The position numbers and the translations under genes were made by a program. From the NCBI GenBank assembly GCA_027886185.1, contig WOAB01000093.1, positions 2,170,001 through 2,234,000 on the forward strand: a DNA stretch of 64,000 nt. Direction: 5' to 3'. Source of the DNA: Rheum nobile (Eukaryota > Streptophyta > Magnoliopsida > Caryophyllales > Polygonaceae). Positions 34,271 through 45,709 of this stretch are shown here, in pieces. Numbering within the stretch: position 1 is the stretch's first letter; every line of letters begins with the position of its first letter. A model generated the notes under the pieces. That model ran no database searches. It was given only the letters and a program-made list of their open reading frames with translations, and was not told the origin of the DNA.

Positions 34271-35330
34271 TTATCCGTCTTTGTCTTCTAACTGATATGC
34301 TCCTTGTCCGACTACTTCGGTGATTAAGTAGGGTCCTTTCCATTGTGGTGCGAGCTTTCCGTCAGATGGACTTTTGGTATTCTGGAACGTTTTTCTGAGG
34401 ACCCAATCTCCGACTTTGAATGCTTTGATCCAGACGTTCTTGTTGTAACTCCTTGCGACCTGTTGTTGGAACCTGACCATCCTAATTCGGGCTCTTTCTC
34501 TGATCTCGTCCACCGTGTCTAGGTTGTGTGCTAGTTCGATGTCATTTTTGCTCGTTTGTCTGAAGGTTGCAACGGGCGGTCGGAACCAATAACTCGGCCG
34601 GAATGACTGCCTCACTCCCGTAGACGAGAGAGAAAGGTGATTGTCCGGTCGCATTTTTTGGAGTAGTCCTGTCTGACTAGAGAATGAATGGGAGTTCGTC
34701 TGCCCATTTTCCTTTAGCCCCAGTGAGGCATTTCTTGAGGTTGTTGATGATGATTTTGTTGCTGGATTCAGCCTGTCCGTTGGATTGTGGGTACCGAGGT
34801 GTGGACGTGACCAATTTGATGTTCCATTGGTCGCAGAAGGCTCGAGTCTTATGACTAATGAATTGGGAACCATTGTCGCATACGATTTCTGATGGGATGC
34901 CAAATCTGCACAAGATATTGCGTTTTATGAATGAAATGACGTGTTGATCTTTTACCTCTCTGTAGGCTTCGGCTTCGATCCACTTAGAAAAGTAGTCCGT
35001 CATGGCAAGGAAGAAGACTCTTTGACCCGACGCGGGTGGGAGCTTCCCGACAATGTCCATTCCCCACCTCATAAAGGGCCATGGAGCCAGAGTCGGATGG
35101 AGGAGCTCTGAAGGTTGATGATGGACGGGCGCGTGTCGCTGACAGGCGTCGCATCTCTTGGTGTACTCCATAGCGTCTTTGTTCATCATGGGCTAGTAGT
35201 ACCCATTTCGCAGGGCTTTCCCTGAGAGGCTTCGTCCGCCGGTATGGTTTCCACATTCTCCTTCGTGTAGCGATTGTAAGATGCGTCCGACTTCCAGAGT
35301 CTTGAGGCATCGTAGGAGTATTCATGTGAC
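34271..35330 (-). pseudogene. Tat integrase domain
   Basis: On the minus strand a zinc-binding end (CDACQRHAP) is followed by the catalytic core. Catalytic Asp 1 is in WGMDIVGKLP, Asp 2 in IVCDNGSQFI, and Glu in NGQAESSNK, the DD35E arrangement that joins element DNA to the target. The C-terminal part (SYNKNVWIKAFKVGDWVLRK, then GPYLITEVVGQGAYQL) is the usual GPY/F-type tail, reached after a frameshift near 34680. A TAG lies upstream of the zinc end at about 35190. Frameshift and stop inactivate it. Confidence 0.85.
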
Positions 35331-37550
35331 AGACCTTTTGTACAAGATGTTATCTAGGATATCGAAAGAGAGTGCTTGTACCTTGAGCCTTTTTGCTTCT
35401 GTTTTGTCGTCGAGCAGGATGTCGTCTTTTAACCACCTGACGTAGGGTAGTATCCAATCATCGTTGGTGTTGACAATGTCTTCTTCTGGTCGGTCGCCTA
35501 TCTCCATGGCAACCAGCTCTTCTAGTGGTGTAGTTGGTTCGACGAATGTTCTTGGGACGGCTGGTGTCATGATGTGTGCCAATGGTATGTATGGAAATTC
35601 TTTCAGGTCCAAGGCGGATCCTAGGTTGGCAAGTGCGTCGGCTTGGGAGTTAAGATCCCTTGGTACCTGTCTGATATCGAATGCTTAGAACTGGCCGATC
35701 AGCTTCTTAGCTACTTCGAGGTAGGCTATCATTCTGACGTCTTTGGCACTGTACGACCCTTGTATCTGGTTCACGACCAGTAGGGAGTCGCAAATGACTT
35801 CGATCTCTCGGACCCCTAGGTCGTGAGCTAGGATGAGTCCGAATATGAGTGCCTCATACTCAGCTTCGTTGTTAGTTGCGTCCCACTCACATCTTACGGC
35901 TTGGGCTATCTTGTCCCCTTGTGGCGATTTCAGCACGACCCCTAGCCCCGATCCTCTGGCGTTCGACGCACCATCGGTGTGGAGTTCCCATGTGCTTGTT
36001 TCTTCTGTTGCGAGCAGTTGTGTTGCTTCTCTTGTGGCTTCTTGCTCTAGGGTCGGGCTGAAATCTGCTACAAAGTCGGCTAAGGCATGCGACTTGATTG
36101 CCGTCCTGGGTTCATACTCGATGTCGTAACCGCTGAGGTGTATGGCCCACTTGGTCATTCGTCCTGTGAACTCGGGCTTCCTCATGATCGCTCTCATGGG
36201 ATGATTAGTGCGGACAATAATAGTATGGAATTCGAAATAGGGTTTGAGTTTGTTCGAGGCCATTACCAATGATAGTACAAGCTTTTCAAGCGACGAATAC
36301 CTTGTTTCTACCGGTAATAGCGTCCTATTGACGTAGTATATCGGTGACTGCTTGCCGTCTGTTTCTCTGACCAGTACTGCGCTTACGGCCGATTCTGACA
36401 CTGCTAGGTATAGAAATAAAGGCTCGTCGCCTTGGGGTTTGGTCAATAACATGGGACTGGCCAGGTACTCCTTCAAGTTCTGGAATGCTGCTTCGTATTC
36501 TTCCGTCCATTGAAAGGATTTGTTCTTCTTGAGAGCGTCGTGGAAGGGTTTGCACTTGTCGGACGACTTTGAGATGAATCTATTCAAGGCTGATATCTGA
36601 CCCGTAAGTTTCTGTACGTCCTTGATGCATTGGGGGGATCGAAGGTTGATGAGAGCCTTGATCTGTTCTGGGCTGGCTTCTATTCCTCTTTGTGTCACCA
36701 TGTACCCCAAGAACTTTCCTGACGACACTCCGAAGGAACACTTACTAGGGTTTAGTTTCATGTTGTACCTTTTTAGCACCTCGAAGTTGTCGCAAAGGTG
36801 GTCTATATGATCTTCTTTCCTTTTTTACTTGACCAACATGTCGTCTATGTAGACTTCCATCGTGTCCCCAATCTGGTCTTTGAACATTTTGTTGACTAGT
36901 CGTTGATACGTAGCCCCTGCATTTTTTAGACCAAATGGCATTACTTTGTAACAATAGATACCTTGGCTAGTGACGAACGCTGTCTTTTCTTGGTCTTCTG
37001 GTTCCATGAGGATTTGGTTGTAGCCACTGAAAGCGTCCATGAAGGTAAGCATTTCTTGTCCCGCCGTAGCGTCGACCATGGCGTCGATGTGGGGTAGCGG
37101 GAACGAGTCTTTAGGACAAGCTTTGTTGAGATCTGTGAAGTTGATGCAAACTCTCCACTTTCCATTCTTCTTCTGGACTACGACTACGTTGGCCAGCCAC
37201 TCGGGATAGTGGACCTCCCTTATCTTCCCTGTTTCTAATCAGCTTTTGACTTCGTCGTCGATTATCTTGTTCCGCTCGGGGGCGAACTTCCTGCGTTTCT
37301 GCTTGACGGGGGGATGAGATGGATCTACATTTAATTTATGAGTAATAATATTTGGAGATATTCCGACCATGTCCTCATGCGACCATGCAAAACAGTCGGC
37401 ATTGGTCTTGAGAAAATCGAGGAGTTGTTGCCTGGTCGAGTCGTCCAGGTCCGACCCGACCCTTACCGTTTGGTTTGGCTTTGAAGGATCTAGTACGATC
37501 TCGTCGAGCTTTCCCATTTCTGGTTCGACGTACTGACTAGGTCCCTCGCC
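35322..37550 (-). pseudogene. Tat reverse transcriptase, RNase H and archaeal-type RNase H
   Basis: Order on the minus strand: RT entry (EVHYPEWLANVVVVQKKNGK), palm motif (LTFMDAFSGYNQI), PFGLKNAGATYQ, and the catalytic YIDDMLVK. These are followed by the connection and the first RNase H region (FLYLAVSESAVSAVLVRE). A second, archaeal-type RNase H then appears (WELHTDGASNARGSGLGVVL, NNEAEYEAL, ICDSLLVVNQI), which marks Tat lineages. The frame continues to 35322 (DLKEFPYIPLAH). In-frame stops occur near 37240, 36829 and 35685. Upstream 37517-37239 is the protease-RT linker. Confidence 0.9.
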
Positions 37551-37562
37551 GCTCTGTGGTTG

Positions 37563-37985
37563 CTATGCGGTCTTGTGTTCGACGACACTTTTCATAGAGG
37601 CGACGTAGCACTCCTTAGCGGTCCTTTGATCTCCCTTGATTTCTTGGACTCCCCATTCAGTGGGGAATTTGATGACTTGATGGTACGTCGAGGGTACCGC
37701 CTTCATAGCGTGTATCCATGGCCTGCCAAGAATACAATTATAGGGAGACGGACAATCTTGGACTAAGAATTTCACATGTTGGTTGATTCCCCCAGCGTAT
37801 GTGGTTAGGATGATTTCGCCAGTCGTATGTTTAACCTCACCGCTGAACCCGACCAATGGAGTTGATTTTTTGACTAGGTCATTTTCAGTCAGCCCCATTT
37901 CTTTAAGGGCGTCGAGGGTTAAAAGATTGGTTGAACTCCCTGTATCGATTAGTATTCTTCGTATTAAGCAATTGCCAATTGACAA
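37563..37985 (-). pseudogene. Tat aspartic protease domain
   Basis: The minus-strand frame contains RRILIDTGSSTNLLTLDAL with the catalytic D-T-G of retropepsins and, near the end, CILGRPWIHAMKAVPSTYHQ, the typical close of the fold. It would process the Gag-Pol polyprotein. It is in the same frame as the RT linker that follows, separated by a stop near 37560, and in a different frame from gag upstream. Confidence 0.85.
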
Positions 37986-37990
37986 AGAGA

Positions 37991-39040
37991 TTACCAGACC
38001 GTCGTGATGACCTTCTGATCCGTCGGAGTCGGACTCATCGAATGTGACCGTTGGAAGGTCGGGGACCTTTCTTGGCTTGAATTCCGACGCTTCGGGCTTA
38101 TCGCCTTTCTTTCCTTTGCATGCCGCTTAGCCGCGGAGTATGTGTTTCCACATATATCCGAACCACCTGAAATAGTGTTGACAACTTTCATATGGACAGG
38201 AGATGGGGGTTTGTTTTGCTTTAACTGATCTCGCCATTCTATGGTGGCTTTTGCTCGCTCCGAGATTACGTCGCGCAAGAGCCCCTGTGCGAGTAGTCTA
38301 GCGACCTCCTTTCGTAGGGCGATGCACTCATCGGTCGAATGACCGTGGTCGCCGTGGAATTCGCACCATCGGCTCATGTCCTTCTTGACGTCCGATCGGT
38401 CGCTCTTTCGGGGCCATCTTACCTCTTTCCCATATTTGTCGAAACTCTTGACGAGCTCCGACACGGAAACATTGAAGTTATAAGATTGGACCCTGGGAGG
38501 CAATGCCGGACCGTCTCTCCAATCCTGCGATCTGTCATAGAAAGAGTTTACCTAGTTCGGCTTGTTTCGTTACGAGAATAGGGATGATGACGTATGTCTC
38601 GACGGTTGTCGGAGGGGTTTTTATGATCGGATGGATCGGATCCGTGTGAGGCTTTTCGTGACTCACGGTCCTCTTCCAATCTTACCTCGGCCATGGTTTT
38701 AGCATGGACATCTTCGAAACTTCTACACGGGTACTTGGTGATCTCGTTGTAGAGATTGCTGTCTTTGATCAGACCTTGTCGGAAGGCTTCGATGGAGGTG
38801 GTGACGTCGCAATGGGGGATCGCCACTTTCTCTTTATTGTACCTGTTGAGGTAATTTCGGAGAGGTTCGTTATACCTTTGTGTGACTCGGTAGATGTCAC
38901 TTGATTGTCTCTCGAGCCTCCGACTGCTGACGAACTGACTCTTGAAAGAGTTGACCAGATCTGCGAACGATGCCATCATTCCCTGAGGCAAACGCATAAA
39001 CCAAGTTAGTGCGGGACCCGCGAGTGATAAGGCGTTGTCG
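37991..39040 (-). pseudogene. Tat gag, C-terminal part
   Basis: From the junction with the solo LTR the frame reads NALSLAGPALTWFMRLPQG, then SFADLVNSFKSQFVSSRR and YLNRYNKEKV, the Retrotrans_gag core. Further on, WCEFHGDHGHSTDECIALR is the gag knuckle-like motif of Tat elements. A frameshift separates 38548 from 38503. The N-terminal part lies beyond the inserted LTR at 40726-41517. Confidence 0.85.
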
Positions 39041-40725
39041 TGACACCTAAACAAATAAAATCCTAATGAACCTAAACAAGTAGTAGAGGCAAGCAAGGGT
39101 CGAATCCACAGGGAGGAAGTGATCAATCTATGTATTAGTAAGCATGCAAAGTATCAAAGGGGGTTTTAGAATAATCGCATAATAACAAAGATGCAAGCTT
39201 TTAGAAGAAGAATAAGAACAATGGGTGGAAGTATTCCACCAGACAAATATCCACACTGCAAAGGAAATAGGTTGATCACTGAAATCTATTAAATCCAAGT
39301 TCTTTTCACAATCTTATAGTTGTTCCCATCCTGATCTTAAGTACTACTGATTCTCACAGTTGTCAATAGACTTATTACTATGCCAATGGTAAAATACACC
39401 AGTCACGCCTGTCACGTGATACCAGACCGGGGTACATTACCACCAACAAAGCAATAGCAATGCACACAAAGATATAGGATACATACAAGTAGAAAGACGT
39501 ACAAGTACTCACTCCCCTACTTAACATGCAACTGATTCTCACTCATAATTGTACGCTCGGAATCCCTATACGCACAATTGTGTTTGCCACTAGATATGCA
39601 CTCGGAACCCCTATATGCAATCCTAGCACTATGATAGATGTCGATAAGCCTAGTTAGCAACTCTAGATAAACCAACATAAATCAATAGACAATATAACCA
39701 AGAGAATCAAACCAACACTTATAAGATATAGAACAAGGAATAGAAATCTCACAACCAATCCATTGCAATGCTTCAATTGTCTAGCGAAATAAAGGTGTTT
39801 AGCTCTCCATAGGTTGAAAACCCTGGAGGCCAAACGAAAAGAATGAACTTGTAAAACTCAAAACTAAAACTCAATTCTGAATTCTAGGTTAACAAAGAGT
39901 ATTTAACCTAAATCCTAAAAGTGATAAAAAATAATAAAAGGAAATAACAATAAAATAATAGTAGGAAAGTAAATAAATCAAAACTGGGGAAATTAATCCC
40001 GTGCAAAACGAACAGCACAAGCTCGGCCTCCATTCTCGGCTTCCACATGCGAGCAGCTGCGGCCCAAATCTTCCGCCAGCAGCAACGGCCCAACTCAATT
40101 CAAATCATCATCGCTGACATCGCGGCGACGTCATCATCTTCCAATTCAATTTCATGCTTTCAATTCACGCGCTTTCCGCTTCCAATTTATTCGGCATTTC
40201 ACGCGGCTTCATGGGCCTTTCTTCACGTGGTCTTTTTCCTCCAATTTGGGCCTTTTATCTTCACGGCCCATCATCCTTCCAATTCCAGCAATCACCTCGC
40301 GGCCTTCCAGCTTAATTAATTAATTCGCCCATATGGCCGCGGGGTGCCAACTCCCACCGCGGGGCGGTGCTTCCTACCGCGGGGCGGCATCCTTCTCTGA
40401 GACCCACCGCCGGGTCGCGGTGGCTCTGACGCGGGGCGGTAACTTTCTCTGAGCCCCTCCGTCGGGTCGCGGTGGCTCTGACGCGGGGCGGTAACTTTTG
40501 CCCGCCTCCTTTGCTCTTTATTGTGGTTCCTTCATGGATCTTCGTCGTCTCCTCAGGTGGTCAACTCCTCTTCCTCTGGATGTCTCCAATTAGCTCCTCC
40601 AGACCACCAAAACCACACTTCTCCACTCTAACTCCACAATCTCCAATTGTGCATAAAATCCAACCAAATGGTGCCTCAAACCTAGTAATAATCCCTAGAT
40701 ATGTGCTCTAAAATAGCACTTATCA
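39041..40725 (-). mobile_element. Athila-type solo LTR inserted in Tat gag
   Basis: On the minus strand it starts TGATAAGTGCTATTTT and ends near GGTGTCA, matching the LTRs at 46729 and 50884 in many blocks (for example aagatcacttcctcc/tgggattcgacccttgc in reverse). It interrupts the gag frame, and no internal element sequence remains. The target duplication is imperfect (an acaa word on both sides with two extra bases), so the left edge is uncertain by a few bases. 40330-40500 is a GC-rich block of ccgcggggcgg-type repeats. Confidence 0.8.
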
Positions 40726-41517
40726 ATTGTGCCAAAGCTTTTACACATGACAGCCTCGCGGCTCTCCCTTGAAACGGATGCAGCCATTAGTTTTTTGTTT
40801 ATAGAGAGAGATATGGTCATCTGGGTCGCTGGTGCCGTCGAATGTCGCCATGTTGGGGAGATGAAAATTGTTGGGAATCTCGACCCTAGCGATTTCTTCG
40901 GCGAACGGGGATTCTTCGAATCCGCCGGACGCTTCCTTTTCGATGGGTTGCGGGACCCTTGGAAGCCTGGTGAAGCGATCGTCGATCGTCTTCATGTGTC
41001 GGTCGAGTGTCTGCTGGACAAGAGCGAGGATGTCTGGTGGATTGGTAACCTGCGGCTCATCGATTCGGGTCCCTGCCGACCCGATCGGTGTGGAAAAAGT
41101 GACATTGTTAGTCGAAAACGGATTAGCAAAATGAGTTTGAGATGTACCCTCTGTGTGTCCGGATCGACGTATGCTCGGAGGTGTCGGCCCGATGCTATCC
41201 ATGTCGAGGCGCGTTTGGACGCTGTTGTGGATAGGCATGTTCCTAGACCCTGAGGCCATTGATTGTACCTGCGACTTAAGAGACTCATTTTCACGGGTTA
41301 GTTGCGCGATCTCGGCTTCAGATTGGGCCGACAAGGTGGCTAGGGTTTCGGTCTTTTGGCATTGTTGGGCTAGTTCCTCTTGGAGGGCGGTCATTTTCTG
41401 GGAAAGCTCTTGGAATTGGGTTGGAGTAGGATTTCCAGTAGGGGTCATGTTTCCTTGAGCTTGGATGTCGTCCCCGAGGCTTGGCTCTTCGGTGTTGGTA
41501 GGTGGGTCGATAGTCAT
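40726..41517 (-). pseudogene. Tat gag, N-terminal part
   Basis: The ATG at 41517 starts MTIDPPTNTEEPSLGDD. There is a coiled-coil stretch (FQELSQKMTALQEELAQQ and on) followed by a Ser/Thr/Pro-rich linker. The gag core begins with MATFDGTSDPDDHISLYK and ends at the solo LTR insertion. Start choice rests on its position just inside the leader of the 5' LTR. The protein would form the virus-like particle shell. Confidence 0.8.
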
Positions 41518-41572
41518 GTTTGAAAGGTTTCAAGAGAGTGATCGGCAAGTTGCCCCATGGTGGGCGCCAAAT
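41518..41572 (-). promoter_or_regulatory. Tat leader and primer-binding site
   Basis: Immediately inside the 5' LTR the minus strand reads TGGCGCCCACCATGGGGC, in the position of a primer-binding site. The nested element has the same site with one change. I do not assign the tRNA with certainty. Confidence 0.7.
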
Positions 41573-42247
41573 TGTTTTGGGGCAAAAAGACCAGACGATC
41601 TAAATCGCCTTAGACGGGGTAACTAGTCGATCGAATAGTAGAAATCAAACCAATTCAAATAGATAATCAACCAATAGATAAGAAATGCAAGGAAACAATG
41701 TAATTTTATTAACGCGTTGATGATTGAAACAAGTCGGGTTACAACTTATCCTTAGAGAGAAGTAGGTCAGAGCAGACTCGACCGGGGATGATGATGTTCG
41801 ACCGATGGACGTGAAACGGCGTTCCGGCCCGAGTAAGTGGTGGCGATTCAGAGCTTATATGTGCGTGTGTTCAGAGTTGATTATGCATGAGAATGCGCTG
41901 TGTCCCTTTTTCCATCTTGTGTTCCCCTCTTATCCCCTCCGAATCCAAATATGGTAAGTGCCTTTTCTGACCGTTTTCTTACGATTTGGCCATATCTTGC
42001 CTTCAATGCCGGGAGTGATTGCGGGGATTCTGTACTTGATTACTGTCATTACTGTGTTATTTTGAATGTTGTGGCCGTTGCCTCAATCAGGCATTTAATC
42101 CTCGGTATGATCTCCGTGATCTGGTCGGGAAGCATTCGACCGTGGAGGTTATGACGATTCTCTCGACTTTCTCTTATCTTCCGACTTGTCTTGGATCTGG
42201 GCCCATCTGGCTTGGTCTGTCCTCCTAGGAGAGTGTTGGGCCCAACA
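41573..42247 (-). repeat. 5' LTR of the Tat element
   Basis: 675 bp, TGTTTTGGGGC to CCCAACA, matching 25956-26630 and followed by the target duplication CCATC. By position it would carry the element's promoter. Confidence 0.92.
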
Positions 42248-42252
42248 CCATC

Positions 42253-45200
42253 CCTTCCACCTTGCTATTTTTGGTAATCTTTTTCGCCAATTTCTGCTCA
42301 TCCATATTGCGGAAGGGTGATTTTACTGCCGCAGCAAGCTCGTGAGTGCGACTTGGATATGTCTTTTTCTGCACTTGGCGACCCTTCCTTGGTCTCCCCT
42401 TCCTCGGCACTTTGGACTCCTTGGTCTCCCCTTCATCATCCCCCACGTCATCACAATCAGTCTGTGATACCTTCTCACCTTGTAATTTAGTCTCAGCCTC
42501 AACACCTTGCTCATCAGCCTTGGTCTCTCCCTCCACAACATCTCCCTTTGATTCCTCCATAACTCCTTCATCAACCTTGTTGAGTCCCTTCACATCTCCC
42601 TTTGGTTCCTCCACAACTTGGTCATCAACCTTGGTCCCTCCCTCCACATCATCTCCCTTTGCTACCTCCTCAGCATCCACACCTCCGTCATCAAACTTGC
42701 TTCCTCCCTCCACAACATCTTCCTTTGGTTCCTCCACAATTCCGTGATTAACCTTGCTGAGTCCCTCCACAACTCTGTCATGCACACCCTCATCAGACAC
42801 TGCTTTTGTTGCAACCTCATCTTGTGTTGCCACCACAGTCCCATCATTAACCAACTCCTCATTAACCAACTCCTTGCTGAGTCCCTCCTCATCTTGTGGT
42901 GTTGCCTCATTAACCAACTCCCCATTTGCCTCATTTACCCCTCCTCAGTTGTTAGCCCCCGTAGTATTGTAGCCGTCCGGAGAAGAACTGACAGTGAATC
43001 TGTTGCATCCCCTTGAACTTCTTGCTCATTTACCATTGCAACATCTTCACCCGCCTCTTCCTGACAACCTACATTTTCTGCAGCATAAGCATATGGGGGC
43101 GATCCAACCTTCTTTACCTCCCATTGTCCACCAGTTAACACAATTGCACCATCATCTTGTTCTTCATCCATTGTCTCTTGAAACGATGATATATGGTCTG
43201 AAATAAGCAAATATTTATTGAAATGTGCACAACTGGACTGAAATATGCATATATGGACTGAATTGTCTCCTGAAACGATGATATATGGTCTGAAAGAAGC
43301 AAATATTTATTGAAATATGCACAAATGGACTGAAATGTGCATATATGGACTGAACTGTGCATATATAAACTGAAAAGGTTGGGCATACCTCATCAGACTC
43401 TCCCTGTTTGGACTCATTGTCTTCGTCATCTTCAGACTCTGACTTTTCCTCTTCTTCATCTTCATGCTCTGACTCATCACTCTGAGTTGTTGACTTCACC
43501 TCCCTCATGCTCTGCTGGTGTTGTGTAATGTTGGGTTCATCATCACTTTTAACCTCCCTAGACTCTGGCTCCTGGTGTTCTCTAATGTCTTGATCACTTT
43601 CATCACTGGATGAAGAGGCCACTGTTCTAGGAGCTTTGCCTCTTATAAACTTCTTTAACTCAAGGACTTCCTCCCTTAACAGATCATGCTTTTCATTCAG
43701 AGTATGCATCGTTTCAAGCAATTCATTCAAACAACACATCAATTGCCTTTGGTCCAAACCCTCAATTTTCCAGCTTGCCCTCCCTTACCAACTCCCTTGT
43801 CCTTTTTACCAGCCCTTTTTCTTTTTGGCTTCAACTGCTTAATAATCTAATCCAAGGATTTGTGTCCTTCCTTCTCCGAGAAGTAACAGCTTTCTCCCAA
43901 GTCCTCTCTGTCCTCCTCAACAAGGATCTGTTTAGCAGCGAAAGTCCCCTCTAGGGCATCATAAATCAAATCCAAGCTTGGCCTACTCGTTTTAAGCCAC
44001 CTCACACCTCGGGACTGCACAACTGTATTTAGCTTTTGGGCAAACGTTCTGCCAATATGGGGCACTGCCTCATACAACCATATCTGAAACAAACAGAATT
44101 GGAATTAAACCACAATTATGACCAGAGGCATTAACCTTTCTCAGTTTTACATATTCAACTACTAACACATTACTTGAAACAACATCGGGAAACCCCTTAT
44201 GGTGTATCATGCTCTGACATTGTCTGAACATGCAAGTGCATCCTTAACTGACTCAATTCTTGTGTCCAAAGCAGAAGCCAGACTTTGATAGAGGTCAATA
44301 TATGCACTCCTATCCCATGGGAAATTATTGAAATGATCCAAGTCTTGGGTCAATTTCACATGTAGGGGTCTGATCTTCCTCTTCTTATCACCCATCAGTA
44401 CAACACCCTCAAGAATTAACAACAACACCATCTTCAGTTTGAATACATTTTCCTCCCGATACGATAAGAACTTGGTTAAAAGGTTAGCAATGGTATACTC
44501 CTCACACCAAAAAAATCAAAGACTGCCTTCTTATCCTCCACAGTGTCCTCATCGGCCATCCCACAATTCAGTCTTGTTATTAGCCTAAATTTCTCTATTG
44601 AAAACCTACATGGTTGTCCACCAAGATCATACCATGTCTCAAACTGCTTTTTTGTGTCCAGTTACCTAAACAACACATTGTGAATAAGCTGTGCAGACAG
44701 TTTCAAGTTTTTTATAATTTTTATAATTGGGCCAAAGGGGCCCTGTAGAACTGTCTGCCAGTCTGTTCGAGTTAGGGTGTTCTCGATACAATTCAGATAC
44801 TGAAGTCTGGAGTTCTGATTTATCCGACCATAAAATAACTCCTCAGAATGCCACTTGTACATTATCTATAAAGAATGACATTCACAAATACATGACAAGT
44901 AAGAATGACTTTCATATTCACATAAAAGAAAGAAAGGCACCATCTTACTTTATCAGGTAAAGAGATATGTTTTTCAGGATAAAAAATATTTTGTCAGACT
45001 ACATTTTGGTTTATCAGGCCAAATGGAAGTTGTTCAGGACAAGTATTTACCCTAGACTATAACTTATAATTTTGTATCAACATGAATCAGGCTACTATGA
45101 CATTCTAACATTCTAACCACACAACAAATACATGACATTCATATTCACATAAACCCGAAAACTTACTTTGTCAGGTAAGATAATTCGTTTTGTCAAAATA

Positions 45201-45709
45201 CATTTTGGTTTGCCATGCCATATGGATGTCAAGAGTTTAGGCTACTATGACTTTTCCAAAACTCTCCATACTCTGTTTTTTACAGAGTAAATCATTCTCT
45301 ATTTTTTATATAATTTTAGCATGAAGTTTATCCAGACCCTAAACCTAGCATGCATTACACATTTCAGACAAAATATTGCTTTTTTCAAGTAAGTCAATAG
45401 TTAGAGAAGACAACTAACCCCGCCAACCGACTTCGATGGCTCCTTACTCGACCTCTTGGCTTTTGGTTCTTCAGCCTCCGAGTTTCTCGGTTTCCTCTTC
45501 TGCACCAAAATGACTGGACTCGGTGATTCTTCTTCCTCCGACGAGCTGTAGGCTCTCTTCATTCAGCCATTCGCCACAATAGCCGCCTTCGCATTCGCCG
45601 GATGTTCTTCGTTTTCCTCACCCCTCTTTCTCCTCGAAAGTGTAGAAGCCTTCGCCTTCGCCTTCTCGACTCTGGCTTTCGCAGACTGCAATCCTCTTGT
45701 CTTCACCAT
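42253..45709 (-). pseudogene. Ulp1-like protease gene, N-terminal half with DUF1985-type region
   Basis: Reading the minus strand: a first exon (45709-45419) starts MVKTRGLQSAKARVEKAKAK and, after an in-frame TGA, continues MKRAYSSSEEEESPSPVILV. A DUF1985-like region follows (44862-43847: YLNCIENTLTRTDWQTVLQG, then ETWYDLGGQPCRFSIEKFRL, then IWLYEAVPHIG), with a stop and frameshifts. Then come a basic, NLS-like stretch (KPKRKRAGKK), a Ser/Glu-rich acidic exon (43757-43387), and a Val/Glu/Lys repeat region with an AT-hook-like PRKGRPRKGRQ (42917-42253). The order DUF1985 then C48 protease is known from plant TE-borne genes. The catalytic half lies at 24819-25950 across the Tat insertion. Confidence 0.75.
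43163..43380. repeat. Tandem repeat in an intron of the Ulp1 gene
   Basis: A unit of about 96 bp (gaaacgatgatatatggtctgaaa then aagcaaatatttattgaaat and a gcacaa(c/a)tggactgaaat block) occurs twice, followed by shorter catatatggactgaa repeats. It falls between the acidic exons and is probably intronic. The repeats create misleading short reading frames. Confidence 0.7.

Larger units (their letters stand above)
25956..42247 (-). mobile_element. Tat/Retand-like Ty3/gypsy element, full-length but disabled
   Basis: The 675-bp LTRs (25956-26630, 41573-42247) start TGTTTTGGGGC and end CCCAACA, with a perfect 5-bp duplication CCATC (25951-25955, 42248-42252). The minus-strand order is LTR, primer-binding site, gag, protease, RT, RNase H, second (archaeal-type) RNase H, integrase, long 3' region with an antisense gene, polypurine-like site, LTR. 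Dual RNase H and an antisense ORF are hallmarks of the Tat lineage. Gag is split by a solo LTR, pol has several stops, and the antisense gene is split by another element. It sits inside the MULE protease gene. Confidence 0.92.

Noticed and set aside
40729..41253. 174-codon plus-strand frame over Tat gag
   Set aside because: It is antisense to the recognisable gag coiled coil and core and has no domain of its own.
42346..43016. Ser/Thr/Pro-rich plus-strand frames
   Set aside because: They are mirrors of the Val/Glu/Lys repeat region of the Ulp1 gene on the minus strand.
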